Part shown: one piece after another, positions 1 through 12,533 of the stretch
How the letters are laid out: every line of letters starts with the position of its first letter
Numbering within the stretch: the first letter of the stretch is position 1
Source of the DNA: Riptortus pedestris
Lineage: Eukaryota; Arthropoda; Insecta; Hemiptera; Alydidae
Assembly (NCBI GenBank): GCA_019009955.1
Contig: CM032230.1
Coordinates: 124,958,501-125,022,500, forward strand
Length of the DNA stretch: 64,000 nucleotides
Reading direction: 5' to 3'
Made by a program: the position numbers and the translations under genes
Notes under the pieces: model-generated
What the model saw: only the letters and a program-made list of their open reading frames with translations
The model's database searches: none
Told to the model about the DNA's origin: nothing

Positions 1-687
1 ATTATTGCTTTTAAATGATTTTTTTAGCTGGTTAGCGAAACCATTTGCAGATATCTCATCTTCCCTGCGATGCATTGAATGACTTCCTTAGATTCGTCAT
101 AGGCTATTTTGGTTCAGAGGTGTCGTTCGTACTGCCCTCCTTGTACGAACTTAGGGAAGTATTATAATAGCAAAAATGTTTGGATTTTAACGGGAAATTC
201 CGTTTTAAGACTCACCTAACCCATTTTGGCCAGTTCCGTCGTGACGTCCATATATATGTACTCATCTGCCACATCTCAAACGACTAGCCGTAGAATGTTG
301 AAACTTCATATTTAAGATTGTTGTAATGCCTAGTTGTGCACTTCCTCTTTTGACTGAAATTCACTAAGGGATAGGGGTGGTTTAGAAGGTTGGCGAAAAA
401 TAAACAAATTCGCCGTACGTTTTAGAGATTGAAAATATTTGTACATGACCTCTTTCATTTATCAGAACGGAGATAATTTATATCCTTTACAAATGAAATA
501 ATTGTAAATGAAGTGCAACAAAAAAAATTCTTTATGTTCCTTACTAGGAGTGCAAGGAAGCCAGACCCACTTCAGCTTTTTTGGTTGTCATAAAAATAAT
601 CTATGAAGTATGGTGTTCGGAATTTTTTAAATAGGGTCTATCAATTACAAAAGATTTATTTTTAAACGAAATGAAGGAACAAATTAT
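1..687. other. AT-rich intergenic DNA, no gene recognised
   Basis: No exon-like frame, RNA gene or recognisable repeat was found. The sequence is AT-rich with scattered stops in all frames. Confidence 0.4.
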
Positions 688-1155
688 AGCAGATATCCTT
701 TAAGAAAAATCAGCGAGGTTGAGCTCATGATCCGTTTATGTAAAAAGAAAAATCAAGTTCCTTAACGGCTGAACTCGTAACAGGGGGGAGGGGGGGGGTA
801 TAGACGGGGAAAATTTGGAAAACTCGAAATATCTCTGTTATTATGAGTCTGATCGAAAATTTGTATAGAATCTATCTTATTGCAAATGTAATGTTCTATG
901 AATGTTGTCATATTCATTAATTCTCTAACTTTAATATTAAAAGAGATATTTGCATTATTTTACTTTTCAGCCTTCAGTAAACCCCTACTTTTACTCACTT
1001 CATATTAACAATAAGCTGTTATATTATGGAGCACTTTATTTAAAGCCTAAATACCAAATATTGTTCTCATTGAACTCTTACGTTTTGATATACATGCAAA
1101 TACGTGACGCACGTGGGGAATCTGCTTAGTTTACGTAGCCCCTGTGTGACGGACT
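688..1155 (+). mobile_element. HINE/DINE-1-like (Helentron-derived) element, degenerate copy
   Basis: The left end is a decayed form of the family palindrome (AGCAGATATCCTTTAAG). It is followed by family landmarks (CTCATGATCCG, TTAACGGCTGAA, AAATATCTC). The right end is CTGTGTGACGGACT followed by T residues. The (TA)n core is deleted. See the full copy at 50.7-51.3 kb for the complete structure. Confidence 0.7.
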
Positions 1156-1389
1156 TTATTTTTGTTTATAAGCTGTGTAGCCTGTATTTCGAAATTGAAG
1201 GAAACAAAAGTTTTCATTAATTATGAATAATCTTTCTTGGCATATATCACTTGTAACGTTTGTTCACAAAACTTGGAGTTGTACTCCTGTATATCATGTA
1301 GAAAAAATTCTGCTTGTAATCGAGGATAAGGAGCAGTTCGTAGACCTTCAGAGACAATTATCCCCAAGACAAGGGAAGATTCACCCCAA

Positions 1390-1700
1390 GCCTGAAGTAG
1401 TTAGAGGCCCAAGGTAGGCAGAACATGGTTCGCTCACCTGGCAGGTATTTTCAGACAGCTACCTGGGCCCTGGCTCCGGTATAGATTACCTAGGTAATGG
1501 GTTTTTAGGCCTCCTGCCTTTTAGTTCACTCCAGTATTTACCGGGAAATAGGTTGAGCTCGAAGTACTGGAGCACTTAGCCCAGATGGGGGGTTCTGGAG
1601 GGACGTGATTGCCCTCCGCGGAGGTCCTGGGGGTACTTTCTACGGCCACAAGAACTGGGGCTGTTTTTTTTTTTTTATTATTACCCTGGGTCTTGTTGTT
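1390..1700. other. G+C-rich island of unknown nature
   Basis: About 300 bp markedly richer in G+C than its surroundings. It contains short inverted words (ACCTAGGT, CCTCCGCGGAGG) and ends in a T12 run. No reading frame is convincing on either strand. It could be a fragment of an unrecognised transposon or a regulatory segment. Confidence 0.3.
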
Positions 1701-4139
1701 ACCTGAGTTAAGCCAGCAAAATATTTTACAATAGCTTATGTTACTTAAAAATATGCCTTTACTTCAATTAGACACGTTTCAAACATGAACCTTCTCTCCA
1801 GGACCTATAAGGAAATACGCTATTGTTCTCCTTTTTATGACAAATCTTCTATTTTTCTATGCATATGAAAATTGTTTTTCTATAAGATTTCCTGACAGAT
1901 GTAGTTTTGAAATATGAAATGAAACATATTTTTTTTTTTTATGTATGTAGGATAATGGATACCTTCGATAATCGACCAGTATCAGCCATCGGAGAATAAG
2001 TTTTATTTGAATACCACTACTCTAATATCAAAACATCTTTCATCTTTAGCAGTTTTTGTATACGACTTACGTCTGGAATAGAAAAGATGTATTTATTTAT
2101 ATTGAATTCCTACCTGGGATTTTTGTTGTCTTTTTAGCTACACTGTAAATAAACTGTTATATCACTTTTAAAAATAATGAGAGCAATAATCGGCAAATAA
2201 CTTGATAAAAATGGTAACATCTATTTAAAAGATTCCTCAATTGACAAATAAAGGGAAACAAAAGAGAATGCATGTATATCAAGCCATTATAAAGGAACAT
2301 AACATGGACAGCAGTTAATAGGTTAACGAATTTTGAGGATGCACATATATTATAAAGAAAAAAAAAAATGAAAGTAAACAACTTTTTTTTCTTGAGTCAA
2401 AAATGTATTAATGAACTATGATAATTTAATTTTTCCTTTAAAAAATACATTGTTATACCAGCATTGCCTCTATCTTTTCCAATCTAGTTAAATGTAAAAC
2501 TAACACGATTTTAATTTTCATAATTAAATCCTTAGATTCCCTTCAGATATCAAATTACAACTGAGTCAAGCTTTAATACATTTGGTTTCATCATATTTAA
2601 GAATTCAAATAAACTGTTTACAAATTAATTTATGATAATGAACCACAATTCTCAAAGGTCACTAATTTCATTACACCCTTTCGTCCAGACTAATGTTATT
2701 ATTATTTATTAATTTCTACCTTATGCTACTACGGCTAAACGGTAAATTATATTTCTATTGTGCAGTAAAATACATCAGGCATGGATTTTATTTTACCCTC
2801 GACTCAGAATAAACCGTTAATTTTAAGACTCAAATATTCTCTGACATCATGGACTCAATAACATATTTTTAAAACTATAGGGTGGATCAGAGGAATAAGG
2901 ACATACGTAGTGAAATAAATAGTGATAAACATGCGTTTCCTCTGCACCATATGCAAGTGCTGTAACTGCATTCCCTTTTTAAGGATAATAAATTTTAACT
3001 AAAACATCGGCAATGCCGTATACTAAATCGATATCGTTACAGATTTAGAATACTAAATTTTCTAGCTCATAATTACAGCAGAAAACTTGCCAAAAAGACC
3101 CCATAAACTACTTTAGAGTACGTTAGTATTAAGATAAATTGTTGTTGGTTCTTTCATATGAAATAAATCCCTTTTTCTCTATTGCGGGTGAAATAAAGAA
3201 TAGTCGGCGACGTGAGAGTAGTTGGAAATCCGATTAGTCTAATACAGAAGTCTTAGTAAACTTTTCACACTTCTGTGATGCTCTTTCTTTGAGTAAGTTC
3301 ACAAAGAATCAGGTCACTTGCAACCGCTGAAATTAATAAAGTTCTCCTCTCATAATATGTAGGATAATTTTCTACTTTTTATTACTTCGTATAGTTGGCG
3401 GTCCTCTAATTGTAACTCTACGAACAACTTTTACATTTCTCATGTGGTCAACCCACGAAACTCAAATGCTTCCAATTTATTTATAGAGTTTGCTCTTGTC
3501 CAAGTCCCTATAACATATGAAAGAACTTAACATGACATTTCAGAGTTCTCAATCTCACTTTGAAATTTAGATTCTTATGTGTGGGGAATTTTGTAACTTT
3601 AAGGAAGGTTGTTCTATTCTAACCTCTTGTTCTGGGTCCCAAATTTTGTTTAACATACATCCTACATACGTAAAATGTTCAATATTCTCGTAATTCACCT
3701 ATATTCTGTATATACGTTAGACAACAGTCCTATTCACGACTACTTCGATTTGTTTATATCAATTTCGAGGCCCACTCTTGTACTTGTTTCATTCACATGA
3801 TCCAACAATTCCTGAAGATCATTTGCATTATCCGTGATGAATACACTATATCATATGCAAAAGAGCTTCTCAAATTGCTTAAAGTGCTTTTGTGTCCATA
3901 TTTTAGATCCATGTATAAGTTTTTATCAGGCAGTAAATATATACTGTGGTATGAAATAAAAAATATTTTATCCATAAAAAGAAAAGTGTTATAAATGGGC
4001 ACGACGGTAAAATAGCTTATCCAGAGAACGCAAATTGTTAGCATCCGGCTTTCGAGACAATTTTTAAACCAAAGAAGACTTGAATAAAAACCGAAAGGAA
4101 TGTCAATAGATTAAGAGGAAACCTGCCAAAATTTATTGT
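1701..4139. other. AT-rich non-coding DNA
   Basis: About 2.4 kb with no exon, RNA gene or familiar repeat recognised. Short open frames, including 2157-2381 on the minus strand and 3793-4044, have no family resemblance and look accidental in AT-rich DNA. Confidence 0.4.
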
Positions 4140-4660
4140 TGCGCCGGAGTCTGGGAAAGAGCCCTCAATGTCTTAAAACAAGGCTATCGGAAAGTGGTTT
4201 CTGGAGATAGTGGGAAGGCATGAGCCGCGATAGAGAGTGACCGACGGAGAGAGATAACCCCACCGGGGATGAGGCAGCTTCGCAGACCCATTAAGAACCT
4301 CCGAAGAAGACAGAGAGAGGGATAGATTAGAAGCATGCACTCCAAACAGGAGGAAGAGAGAGAGAGGGAGTATGTGTGTGTGAGAGAGAAAAGGAGAGAG
4401 AATGAGAGGGGGAATGAGATACCTGAGCTAAAAGCCTTCCAGACAACCCCCCTTTGCTCCCTCCCCCTCCTCGAACCTCCCTCCCCTGGAGTGCTGGTCC
4501 CCCACCAGCCAGTCGTGCTCCGTCTCTCGTGCAGTGTGGACTGATAATAGTTCGGGCTGGTGGCCGTATCACCAAATCCGTGTGGAACTCAGCAATCATG
4601 CCGCCTACATACATACCAGTTTCGACAATGCCTTGGAACTCAAGTAAGTAACAGTTTATA
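4140..4660 (+). promoter_or_regulatory. GAGA-rich, G+C-rich segment; possible promoter or 5' exon
   Basis: An isolated stretch of unusual composition: GAGAGA runs at 4230-4420, then pyrimidine- and C-rich DNA to 4540. It ends in a good donor site, CTCAA|gtaagt, at 4643/4644. An ATG at 4598 opens a frame that reaches this donor in phase 1, the phase demanded by the first BAMBI exon recognised at 30498. The peptide it would encode (MPPTYIPVSTMPWNSS) is not a signal peptide. If it is an exon it is more likely 5' UTR or joined through a further exon. GAGA runs are common near insect promoters; the role here is inference. Confidence 0.3.
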
Positions 4661-7600
4661 GGAAAAAGTAAAATTTCCGCTTGTAGAATATCATCAATGT
4701 AAACCTCGACTTAGCCAATAATCATATCGGAAAGGAAAATATACCTTCCGATATGATAAATACTTATATACCAGCGACCAAGTGTGTGCCAAAATTCAAT
4801 ACCACATCACTTTTTACTTCTATTGCGATATTCCACAGAACTCTCTGTACTCAAGGCAATTCAAACTACACATTATGCCCAAACGCATTATAAACTGTCA
4901 ATATGTCTCTAAAAGTAAGCCAATACTAAAATATCCATCAATAGAATTTACTATAACTCTGTACACATAGCAATTCCTACAACGTATGAAACTGGAGTAA
5001 AATTTAAATTTCCTGGAGTAAAATTAAAAATACTTAGAAGTAAATGCTCTACTAATTGTCGATGACTCAAATGTAAACTACTTTCTCTTGACAACATATT
5101 TTGTAATAATAAGTCTTGGGGCTTAATTAAATTCGATGACTATATTAAAATAAAATTTACTTTGAATTATATTTGTTTTAAATACCATACATACTAGTTT
5201 CTACTGTACATTGCAACTCAATTTAAGGTATCGGAGACAATGTATATTTCAGCTAGAGAATACCAACAGCAATGAATAATGGATTGGAATTTTAATTATT
5301 TTTTCTTGCATTGATTGAGTATAAGATTCTAATAATTGCATTGAAATTTATCAACTATTGATATATTCTTTTATAAATTTCTACACTGAGCACAGATTCA
5401 TAGACAAATATATGGAGTTTCTTTTATTGTTAAGTTCTCTTTGGGTTTAATACCTCGTACAATAAATATGTATTTAAACTATAACACGGCACTCAAATAC
5501 AATATTGTATATAATTGGGTAAGTTACCCACTAGTTGCGCTAGAATTCGCTGTCAACTCTCAATATAGGTTCCCTATGATAGACCACACATATCTTTTAA
5601 ATATCACCCAACTAATGAACGAAGTCTCTACTTGTAGAGAAATCATAGAAATTATTACTGCCTCTCACTTAAGACTTCAGCGATGAAATTACATTTCTCA
5701 ATACGGGAGTTTAAGCTAATTTTTGGGGTTAACAAAATATAATAATAATAACTCGGAAGGGCGTATTCTTATTATTATCGTATTTTATAAATGACGAATT
5801 TTATTTTAGAATTACTCGAAATGAAGAATTTATTGTTTTAATAGTTCGCTTTACAATATTATTTTCTTACTCTGATGATCTTCAATATTATGTAGGAGGT
5901 ACTGTCAAGATATTTCTTATTAACGACCATTTTTTCCTCCCTACTACTGCTTATTTCGACGGGTTGTCGACAGGTTGCTAACTATTCTGGATCGTAATGA
6001 GTTGTTATTAAAACATTATTATTGGAACGAGAAAATCGAACATACGGCTCTAGGTTTTCCAAGTGCTTCAAGATTTTATATAACCCACGTGGCTGTTTTG
6101 AGCCTCACGTTAAAGTCAATTTCTGATGTTTTATTATGATTTTTATGTTTGTGTCTATTATTAGTATTTAAGTAGCTTCTTAAGTTCATGGTTGCGGGAC
6201 GTTCTTTATAAAGACAATACTCTACCATTTTCTGGATTTAACTTTGTACCCCCGCACTAAATAGCGCGTTTTTAATACTGTTGAATTTTAAATACTCCAG
6301 ATTTTATTTGGTATAGACTCCAAATTTTAATCTACGTTAGTTACAAAATAAACTTCGTATTGACAGTATCTATGACATGAAATATAAGTAAAAAATAAAT
6401 CTTTAGTTCAATTAATTCTAACTAGCATCGTTAAATGATTCTGTTATTTGATGAACTCTTAAAAGGTTATTTGGTTTACCTATTACTGTGAGAAACATAT
6501 AACTTGATAAAATGCTGGCGCTGTTTGTAGCCAATAAAACAAACATTAGATCATTTAAGAGCACTTTTATGTATTGAACAAATCTTATCACTACATTCCT
6601 TAAATTTTGATGTAATAACTCCTTGCAATATTAATTCTTATTAAAATGATTATTTCCGCATATATTTCGAATACTGTTTCACGAGTATTATCAATATAAA
6701 AGTTAGACTTTTGCAATTGCACAATATTACATATTTTAATAATGCAAGTCTTTGGGTGCATAATTGAATCTATATTACGTAAGGTATCAGTCATTAAAAG
6801 TTCTCATTAATTGGAATCTGATGAGAGAAATATTTTTAAATGATTTCTTAAATAACATTTTATTAAATATATTTCAAACGTTTTCGTACTATTAATTGGA
6901 ATATAAATCCTGTCAGATACAAATTAACTTAGTTAGTTGGTCTACAAGTTTTTCCTTCAACGTGATTACCATCCTCGATGACATTTAAGGTATGCTTTCA
7001 TTTTTAATGGTGGCCGTTTTTCTTCTCGATGTTATGTATATATTAACTTTGACTATGAAAGGCGGACTATCTAAGTATTTTCTACTACTTTTCCATAAAG
7101 AAGAGAATGTTCAGAGCGAGTATTTACAGATGTATGTTAACAAAACTCAAGTTCCGACTGGACAAATAACTTGCAAGAGGCCCTGAAATAAAATTATACT
7201 AATAAGTTTAATGACGTGCGTAACAGGATCAAACATGTCAGCATGTAAGATATTGATTTCCTGCTTAATGTTTTTTAACTGGCTTATAGTTTCGCAAACC
7301 GAAGAGTATATTGAGTGCTATATTGTAATATGGAGAAAAAAAATAATTTAAAAATCTACGAACCATACCTGGTTTCAGCCTTGTCATATAATATTGCAGC
7401 GAAGATGTTAATTAATTAGTTAACCATTAATTAATCTCTTTTCAAATAGTTGCATTCATAATTCCTTCTAGACATAACCATATTCATATCCATTCTAACC
7501 AATAAACATGTCCATGGAGTTCATTGGTATAAATATTTGGCAGGATATCCATAAAAATGCGATAAATTATGACAATATACAAATCCTGTAATTGTAGACC

Positions 7601-8649
7601 TATTTATCATTGAACATTAAATTTCTAAGACTCTCATTTTAACTATAGCCTATAAACATACCTATATTTAACATTCACTTTCAAAGTAATCATAATTAGT
7701 AGTACTGTTGGGAGGAAAGCATTATAACAGTTATCTCAGTTGACTTGTTCTGACATCTAAAGAACAATGTATTGCACTCTCTTGTATCCGTTTTCTCAAA
7801 AATCTTTAATTTTGTACATTTACTTTCGCTGGACTTTCAAGGCCTGACAAGAGAGACACATTTTTTTGTTGTTTTATTTCCCTCAATGAAAACATGTGCT
7901 GGTAATTCTTTTTATGCCCTTCTATCCTTGTGTAATCTTATCCTTGACGTCAAACTTCGACGGCAGGAAAACCTTATTTTAGGATCGTTTACCTCGTTGA
8001 CTTTTTGGTTGGGAATGGGAGGGAGGGGGGGTAATTCAGTTTGGTAGGGGCAATCCTGATTCTGAATATCTGACAATATATGTTTCTGTATCTTTTGAAA
8101 CTGTGATATCTTTCCATTAAAAATTGAATGAAGAATAAATATTATATTACACAGCGGTTATGATCTCACGTTTGGTAGCAATAAGTTAACATTTCATAAT
8201 TTCTGGTGGCTACAAAATTATATCTGGAGGTGTCTGGGGATGTTGACATTTTAAGAGAAAGCCTTCGTACTATTGAACATTGACATCAGAAATAAAATTT
8301 TGCTAGTAAATGGGGGCAATCTGTTGTACAAAAGTTCTTCTACTGGTAAAACAATGTAAGTCCTAGGCTAGCGTAGAAAACTGCTGAGTAATGTATTGTG
8401 ATCAATAAACTAACTTAATTTCATTAATTGAAGAGGTACTCTCGAAATTGCTCATCCAGCGTGCTGCTGTTTTTTGTTTTTCTAAAATTAATATAGTTTT
8501 GTTTACAGTGTAATCCTTTTCTTTTCAAAAATTAAAATTGTTTGAGTAACATGGTCTGAATTGAGATTCTTATTTATACTCCGAATTCAAAACAAGTTTA
8601 TTTATTATTCCGAAACCGAGAATGGGTAAAATGATGAACATTCGAATCT
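4661..8649. other. AT-rich non-coding DNA
   Basis: Four kilobases without a recognisable exon, RNA gene or familiar repeat. The open frames of 60-91 codons here (for example 5441-5686 and 7772-8047) show no domain, no coding composition and no usable splice context. One TGACGTCA palindrome lies at 7945-7952. Confidence 0.4.
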
Positions 8650-8880
8650 TATTACAACTAACTATTATTTCGGGTTTCTCCAGGCTTCCTCAATGTCAAT
8701 CCACATTGGCTTTTGTAAATGTATTCCTGTTTCTCTACGTATCCTCGTGCTATACCCTCGAACTCTCGAGCTTTCGCCGAGGTACCAGCATCGGTCGTCT
8801 ATTCCGAATAAACCTGTGGCTATCTTCCGCCGGAAACTTGCCTCTTCTGGTGCGATTGGCCACATGGGGAATTAGACAAT
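8650..8880 (-). pseudogene. Probable Penelope-like element remnant, GIY-YIG endonuclease C-terminus
   Basis: The minus strand reads a short open stretch ending STRIRRETGIHLQKPM then WIDIEEAWRNP. From family knowledge this resembles the end of the GIY-YIG region of Penelope-like retroelements, where an R-x-x-R/K-E-x-x-E-I pattern is followed about 15 residues later by a terminal W-x-P. A second minus frame (NEILVIKHCLIPHVANRT) could be the preceding part after a frameshift. The block is G+C-richer than its flanks and open in several frames. It is far too short to be a functional element. The identification rests on pattern memory alone. Confidence 0.4.
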
Positions 8881-8964
8881 GCTTTATCACTAGAATTTCA
8901 TTTGATGACACAACAAGGGAATGAAATTGAAGTATTATTGCTACTGACTGATAAGGAAACAAAA

Positions 8965-9425
8965 AGTCCGTCACGCAGGGGCTGCGTTAACTAAGCAGAT
9001 TTCCCACGTGAAGTTTTACAATAGAGAAATCTGCCTAATAACAACTGTAGTAGTAAGAAACCTCTAAACCTAAAAAACATAATTTAGGGCGTAATAACCC
9101 AGTAGTTTCTAACAGTTAACCTAACCTCTAAACCTATTCACGTGGGACGATAGTTATGGAAACGGCCGCCAGAGCTCTCGTCGGAAACTCCGAACATAGC
9201 CTATTGGTGACACGCAGAATACAAATGCAAATATCTCGGTTAATATTCAAGATAGAGAATTAATGTATAGAACAATATTTATAGTAAATTTAATTTGCAA
9301 TAAGATTGATTCTATACAATCTTTTGATCCGACGTATAGTAACGGAGATATTTCGAATTTTGGTCGAAGTTTGGTAAGGATCAAACAAAAATTGCGACCG
9401 CTAGAGCGGTAACAGACAAATATAT

Positions 9426-9484
<59 letters not shown>

Positions 9485-9625
9485 TATAGATATATATATA
9501 CAGTTTTGAACGGACCTCATTTTCGTCATCTACGAGGTAGGATCGATGGACATTTGAAGAAAAATGTCGAAAATTCCGTCATGATTACAACCTCAATAGC
9601 TGATTTCCCTTAAGGGAAATCTGCT
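8965..9625 (-). mobile_element. HINE/DINE-1-like element, near full length
   Basis: On the plus strand it begins AGTCCGTCACGCAGGGGCTG, the reverse complement of the family's 3' stem-loop end. It continues through TAAGCAGATTTCCCACGTG and ends with the TTTCCCTTAAGGGAAA palindrome and TCTGCT. A-tracts on both plus-strand sides mean T residues flank the element in its own orientation. The centre holds a (TA)n tract at 9427-9500. Confidence 0.8.
9420..9500. repeat. (TA)n microsatellite inside a HINE-like element
   Basis: Nearly uninterrupted TA dinucleotides with a few GA interruptions, at the core position where every long copy of the family carries TA repeats. Confidence 0.95.
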
Positions 9626-9639
9626 AAAAGAGTTGCCCA

Positions 9640-10500
9640 TGAGTCTCTTTTGCTTCCATTTAGAATAGGGATTACAGACTTAAGATAGTTAGACGAGATT
9701 CTGCTCCATTTGTTCTAAATAACATTATTATACTTTCTACTCAGTCTGGGGGTAAAAAAAGGATATTAAAGTGCATTAACTACGAGAATAAAAAATAGGA
9801 TGCGAAACTCGCAATCTGGAGTTGGTCGAGAGGGAGACCCAGACTCTGGAGATAATGATCTCCGGCTGCTCACGATGGAAAATCACGACTAGCCAATCAG
9901 CCGGGGAGATGATCTTTCTAATATTAGTGCGGCTTCAATCTGTGAACAAACAGTACCACCCTAATCATAAGCCTGGCTACGGTTAGCTTCTCCATGTTTA
10001 TTTTTGGGCCCTTTTAACTCTTTATTTGCTCCGCAACTTGGAATAAGATTCATCGCTCATCATGGGCAATCAGTCATTCGGATTGATGATCCGGCATTAG
10101 GCCGAGGAGAAATACTCTTTGATATGTTCGGCAATGATGATGTTCTTGACTCGCTGAGGCAATAAGTCACCGTAACGTTGTAGTGGTTGGTTTTTTTATT
10201 TTATGGCTTCCATCTTATTTGTGTTTATAGAGGACAGGACTACAGTTCTACTGTAGGAAGTAATGTTTGCTTAATCGAAGGTGATGAGAAAGAAGGTTTA
10301 GCACCGAGTAATTTATTGTACACAAAAAACTTTTAAGAGGGCTTTTTATTTGTGGTGTGGAGCACAAACGCTTTCCGATGAAAACAACATTCAACATCCT
10401 GTATCTACGATAATGAGTGATGGCTTTTTGTTGTAATTTTTCTGGTCTTTATCTGCTAAGTTAATTATATATTGTTTATTGTCCGATGGGAACCTTAATA
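9640..10500. other. Apparently single-copy DNA, moderately G+C-rich at 9780-10160
   Basis: No open frame or known repeat was recognised. The 9780-10160 part lacks microsatellites and transposon words. It stands out from the repeat-filled surroundings and could be a conserved non-coding element. Confidence 0.3.
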
Positions 10501-10648
10501 TTCCCGCTTGGGCAAAGAAAATTATTTAGTGACGGAATTCATTAAATAACATCCTAAGTCCCCCCCCAACATGCCTAGAAAGGAGTGGCAACCTGTAGAT
10601 AATTCGTCCCAATTAGCCTGAGCTGCAAAAATTGGACGTTAATAATAA
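10501..10648 (+). mobile_element. tRNA-derived SINE, 5'-truncated copy
   Basis: It matches the body of the SINE family: a TTATTTAGTGACGGA segment, ATTAAATAACATCCTAAGTC, then GGCAACCTGTAGATAA and a TTGGACGTTAATAATAA tail. The tRNA-like promoter head is missing. Confidence 0.7.
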
Positions 10649-10735
10649 CCAAGTCAGGAACTCATAACCATTTGAGCTATGAACACAGCTACATATCCAT
10701 ACCAAGAAACTTTTGTAGCTACTGTCAAATTTAAA

Positions 10736-10954
10736 TAATAAATTATTTATTGACGTCCACTTTTTGCAACTTTGGCTATTTGGTTATCTACAGGTTACCA
10801 CTATTTTCTAGCCAGGGCGAGAGTAAGGATTTTATTTAATGAATTCCGCCACTATATAAATTCCCTTGCCCAGGCAGGAATCGAACTAGCCACGCTAGGA
10901 TTAACCATGAGAGATTAAGGTAAACGCTTTAACTCACATGGCTAACCTGAGCCC
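10736..10954 (-). mobile_element. tRNA-derived SINE, full length with target-site duplication
   Basis: In its own orientation it begins GGGGCTCAGGTTAGCCATGT. It then carries a tRNA B-box-like word (GTTCGATTCC, seen as GGAATCGAAC on the plus strand), the conserved body and a short A/T-repeat tail. It is flanked by a perfect 14-bp direct repeat, CTGTCAAATTTAAA, at 10722-10735 and 10955-10968. This shows target-primed insertion and fixes both ends of the family. Confidence 0.85.
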
Positions 10955-11439
10955 CTGTCAAATTTAAAAATGCTTCTTCAGAGCAGCATATTTTACATTA
11001 ATTTTCTATTTATAAATATTTCGTGATACTTATTTATTTATTTTATTACAATATTAAATTAATAAGTATCAATAATATCTATACTGATACTTGAATTATA
11101 TAGGAATATCTATATAATAATTTTGTCTTTCAAGCATCGTGTGGCTACCATATACTGTTACATAGCTATGTCTAATCCTAGTTATTTTATCACAGTAAAA
11201 ATTAGAAATTAACTTTTCTTTTAGAAAATTAACTTTACATTATTCCAAATTTTTTTCAGTAAACATTTCAATTATTCTTAAGGTAGGCAAGTTTTAACTG
11301 ACACGTGTTGAGTGACAAAAACCTAATATTTGTATTTTATTTGTTTGATGTAAGTATAATTTATATGTATGAATTGCCATTGATTAGTATGATTTAGAAA
11401 TAAACCATACAAATAACAAATAAATAATTAATCATTACA

Positions 11440-11830
11440 ACTATTGTAGTTAGCCACCCACCCGCTATTCACCACCGAACGTCCAATTTCTCTGACTACA
11501 ATAGCCACAGGTCACTAAGCATTCGCTTCTCGAATCTCTTTGTTTTCCGCGGCCTATAAAAAGGCAGAAAGGGAGGTAGGTGGTCTCTAATTCACCAGAC
11601 CGCCGTCTGCCGCGCTCCTCTCGTCCCCACAAAAAAATATATAAACCAGTCCAGCTCGCCCTTATAATTACTGGGGTGCCGTTTGTAGGCCTAGGGGAAA
11701 CTTTTTGCCCGTACCTTTAGCAGCCGGGCAACCTGGAGGTTTTCAGAAATTGCCCTCTCATTTCCTCAATAGCGAAATTTCTAAGAGGCACGCTGCTCCC
11801 AAGTACTAGGAAGCGCAGATTAGCAGATTT
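11440..11830 (+). promoter_or_regulatory. TATA-containing G+C-rich segment, possible promoter
   Basis: A G+C-richer, apparently unique stretch contains TATAAAAAGG at 11555-11564, followed within 40 bp by a pyrimidine-rich stretch. It lies on the coding strand upstream of the BAMBI exons. No initiator or exon could be demonstrated, so a promoter role is only a possibility. Confidence 0.25.
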
Positions 11831-11934
11831 CCCTTAAAGGAATTATAGTATTGAGTTAGGCGGCATTTTAGATACTATCTATGACATTAGGTCCGCGCTA
11901 ATTAGACCTACCCATTTCAGCGCGTAAGCCAAAA

Positions 11935-12337
11935 AGTCCGTCACCTAGGGGCTGACTTGAAAACTAAGATTTCTCACGTGTGTCACCTCAAAATTAGCGT
12001 TTACCTGAAAACACAAAAGTCCATTTAGAACAATATTTAGAATTTAGGCTTAAAATAATGTGCTTCATAGTATAACAGTTTATGCTTAATATGACATGTG
12101 TCGGGGTTTACTAAATGCCGAAAACTAAAAAATGCAAATAGCTCGGCTATTAATCGAGATAGTGAAAAAATATACATAACAGCATTTATAGAGCATTACA
12201 TTTGCAATAAGATTGGTTCTATACAATGTGTCGATCTGACGCATAATAATGGAGATATTAAGAATTTTCGAAATCCCTTCCTCTAAACCTCCCTTCCCAC
12301 TGTTTTAAACCGAAATTCCGGCCTCTAGAGCGGTAAC

Positions 12338-12408
<71 letters not shown>

Positions 12409-12533
12409 AACACACAATTTTGAACTGATCTAATTTTCGTCATCTACCAAGTAGGATCGATCGACATTTGAAGAAATTTTACGAAAATCGCTTCATGTGT
12501 ACAACCTCAAAAACTGATTAAGGAAAATTTGCT
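11935..12533 (-). mobile_element. HINE/DINE-1-like element
   Basis: The plus-strand left end AGTCCGTCACCTAGGGGCTG and the body words (AATATTTAGAATTTAGGCTT, GCAAATAGCTCGGCTATTAA) match the family. A (TA)n/(CATA)n/(CA)n core lies at 12342-12412. The right end is decayed (AAGGAAAATTTGCT). T residues flank it in element orientation. Confidence 0.75.
12340..12412. repeat. Compound (TA)n-(CATA)n-(CA)n microsatellite
   Basis: The element's TA core has grown into CATA and CA tracts, a graded change typical of microsatellite expansion inside this element type. Confidence 0.9.

Noticed and set aside
5441..5686. 81-codon plus-strand frame
   Set aside because: No family resemblance; this length is expected by chance in several kilobases of AT-rich DNA.
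8622..8674. Possible BAMBI signal-peptide exon (MGKMMNIRILLQLTIISG) with a phase-1 GT
   Set aside because: The phase fits, but the GT (gtttct) is a poor donor, the hydrophobic run is short, and the frame runs directly into the probable Penelope remnant. Chance is more likely; only transcript data could revive it.
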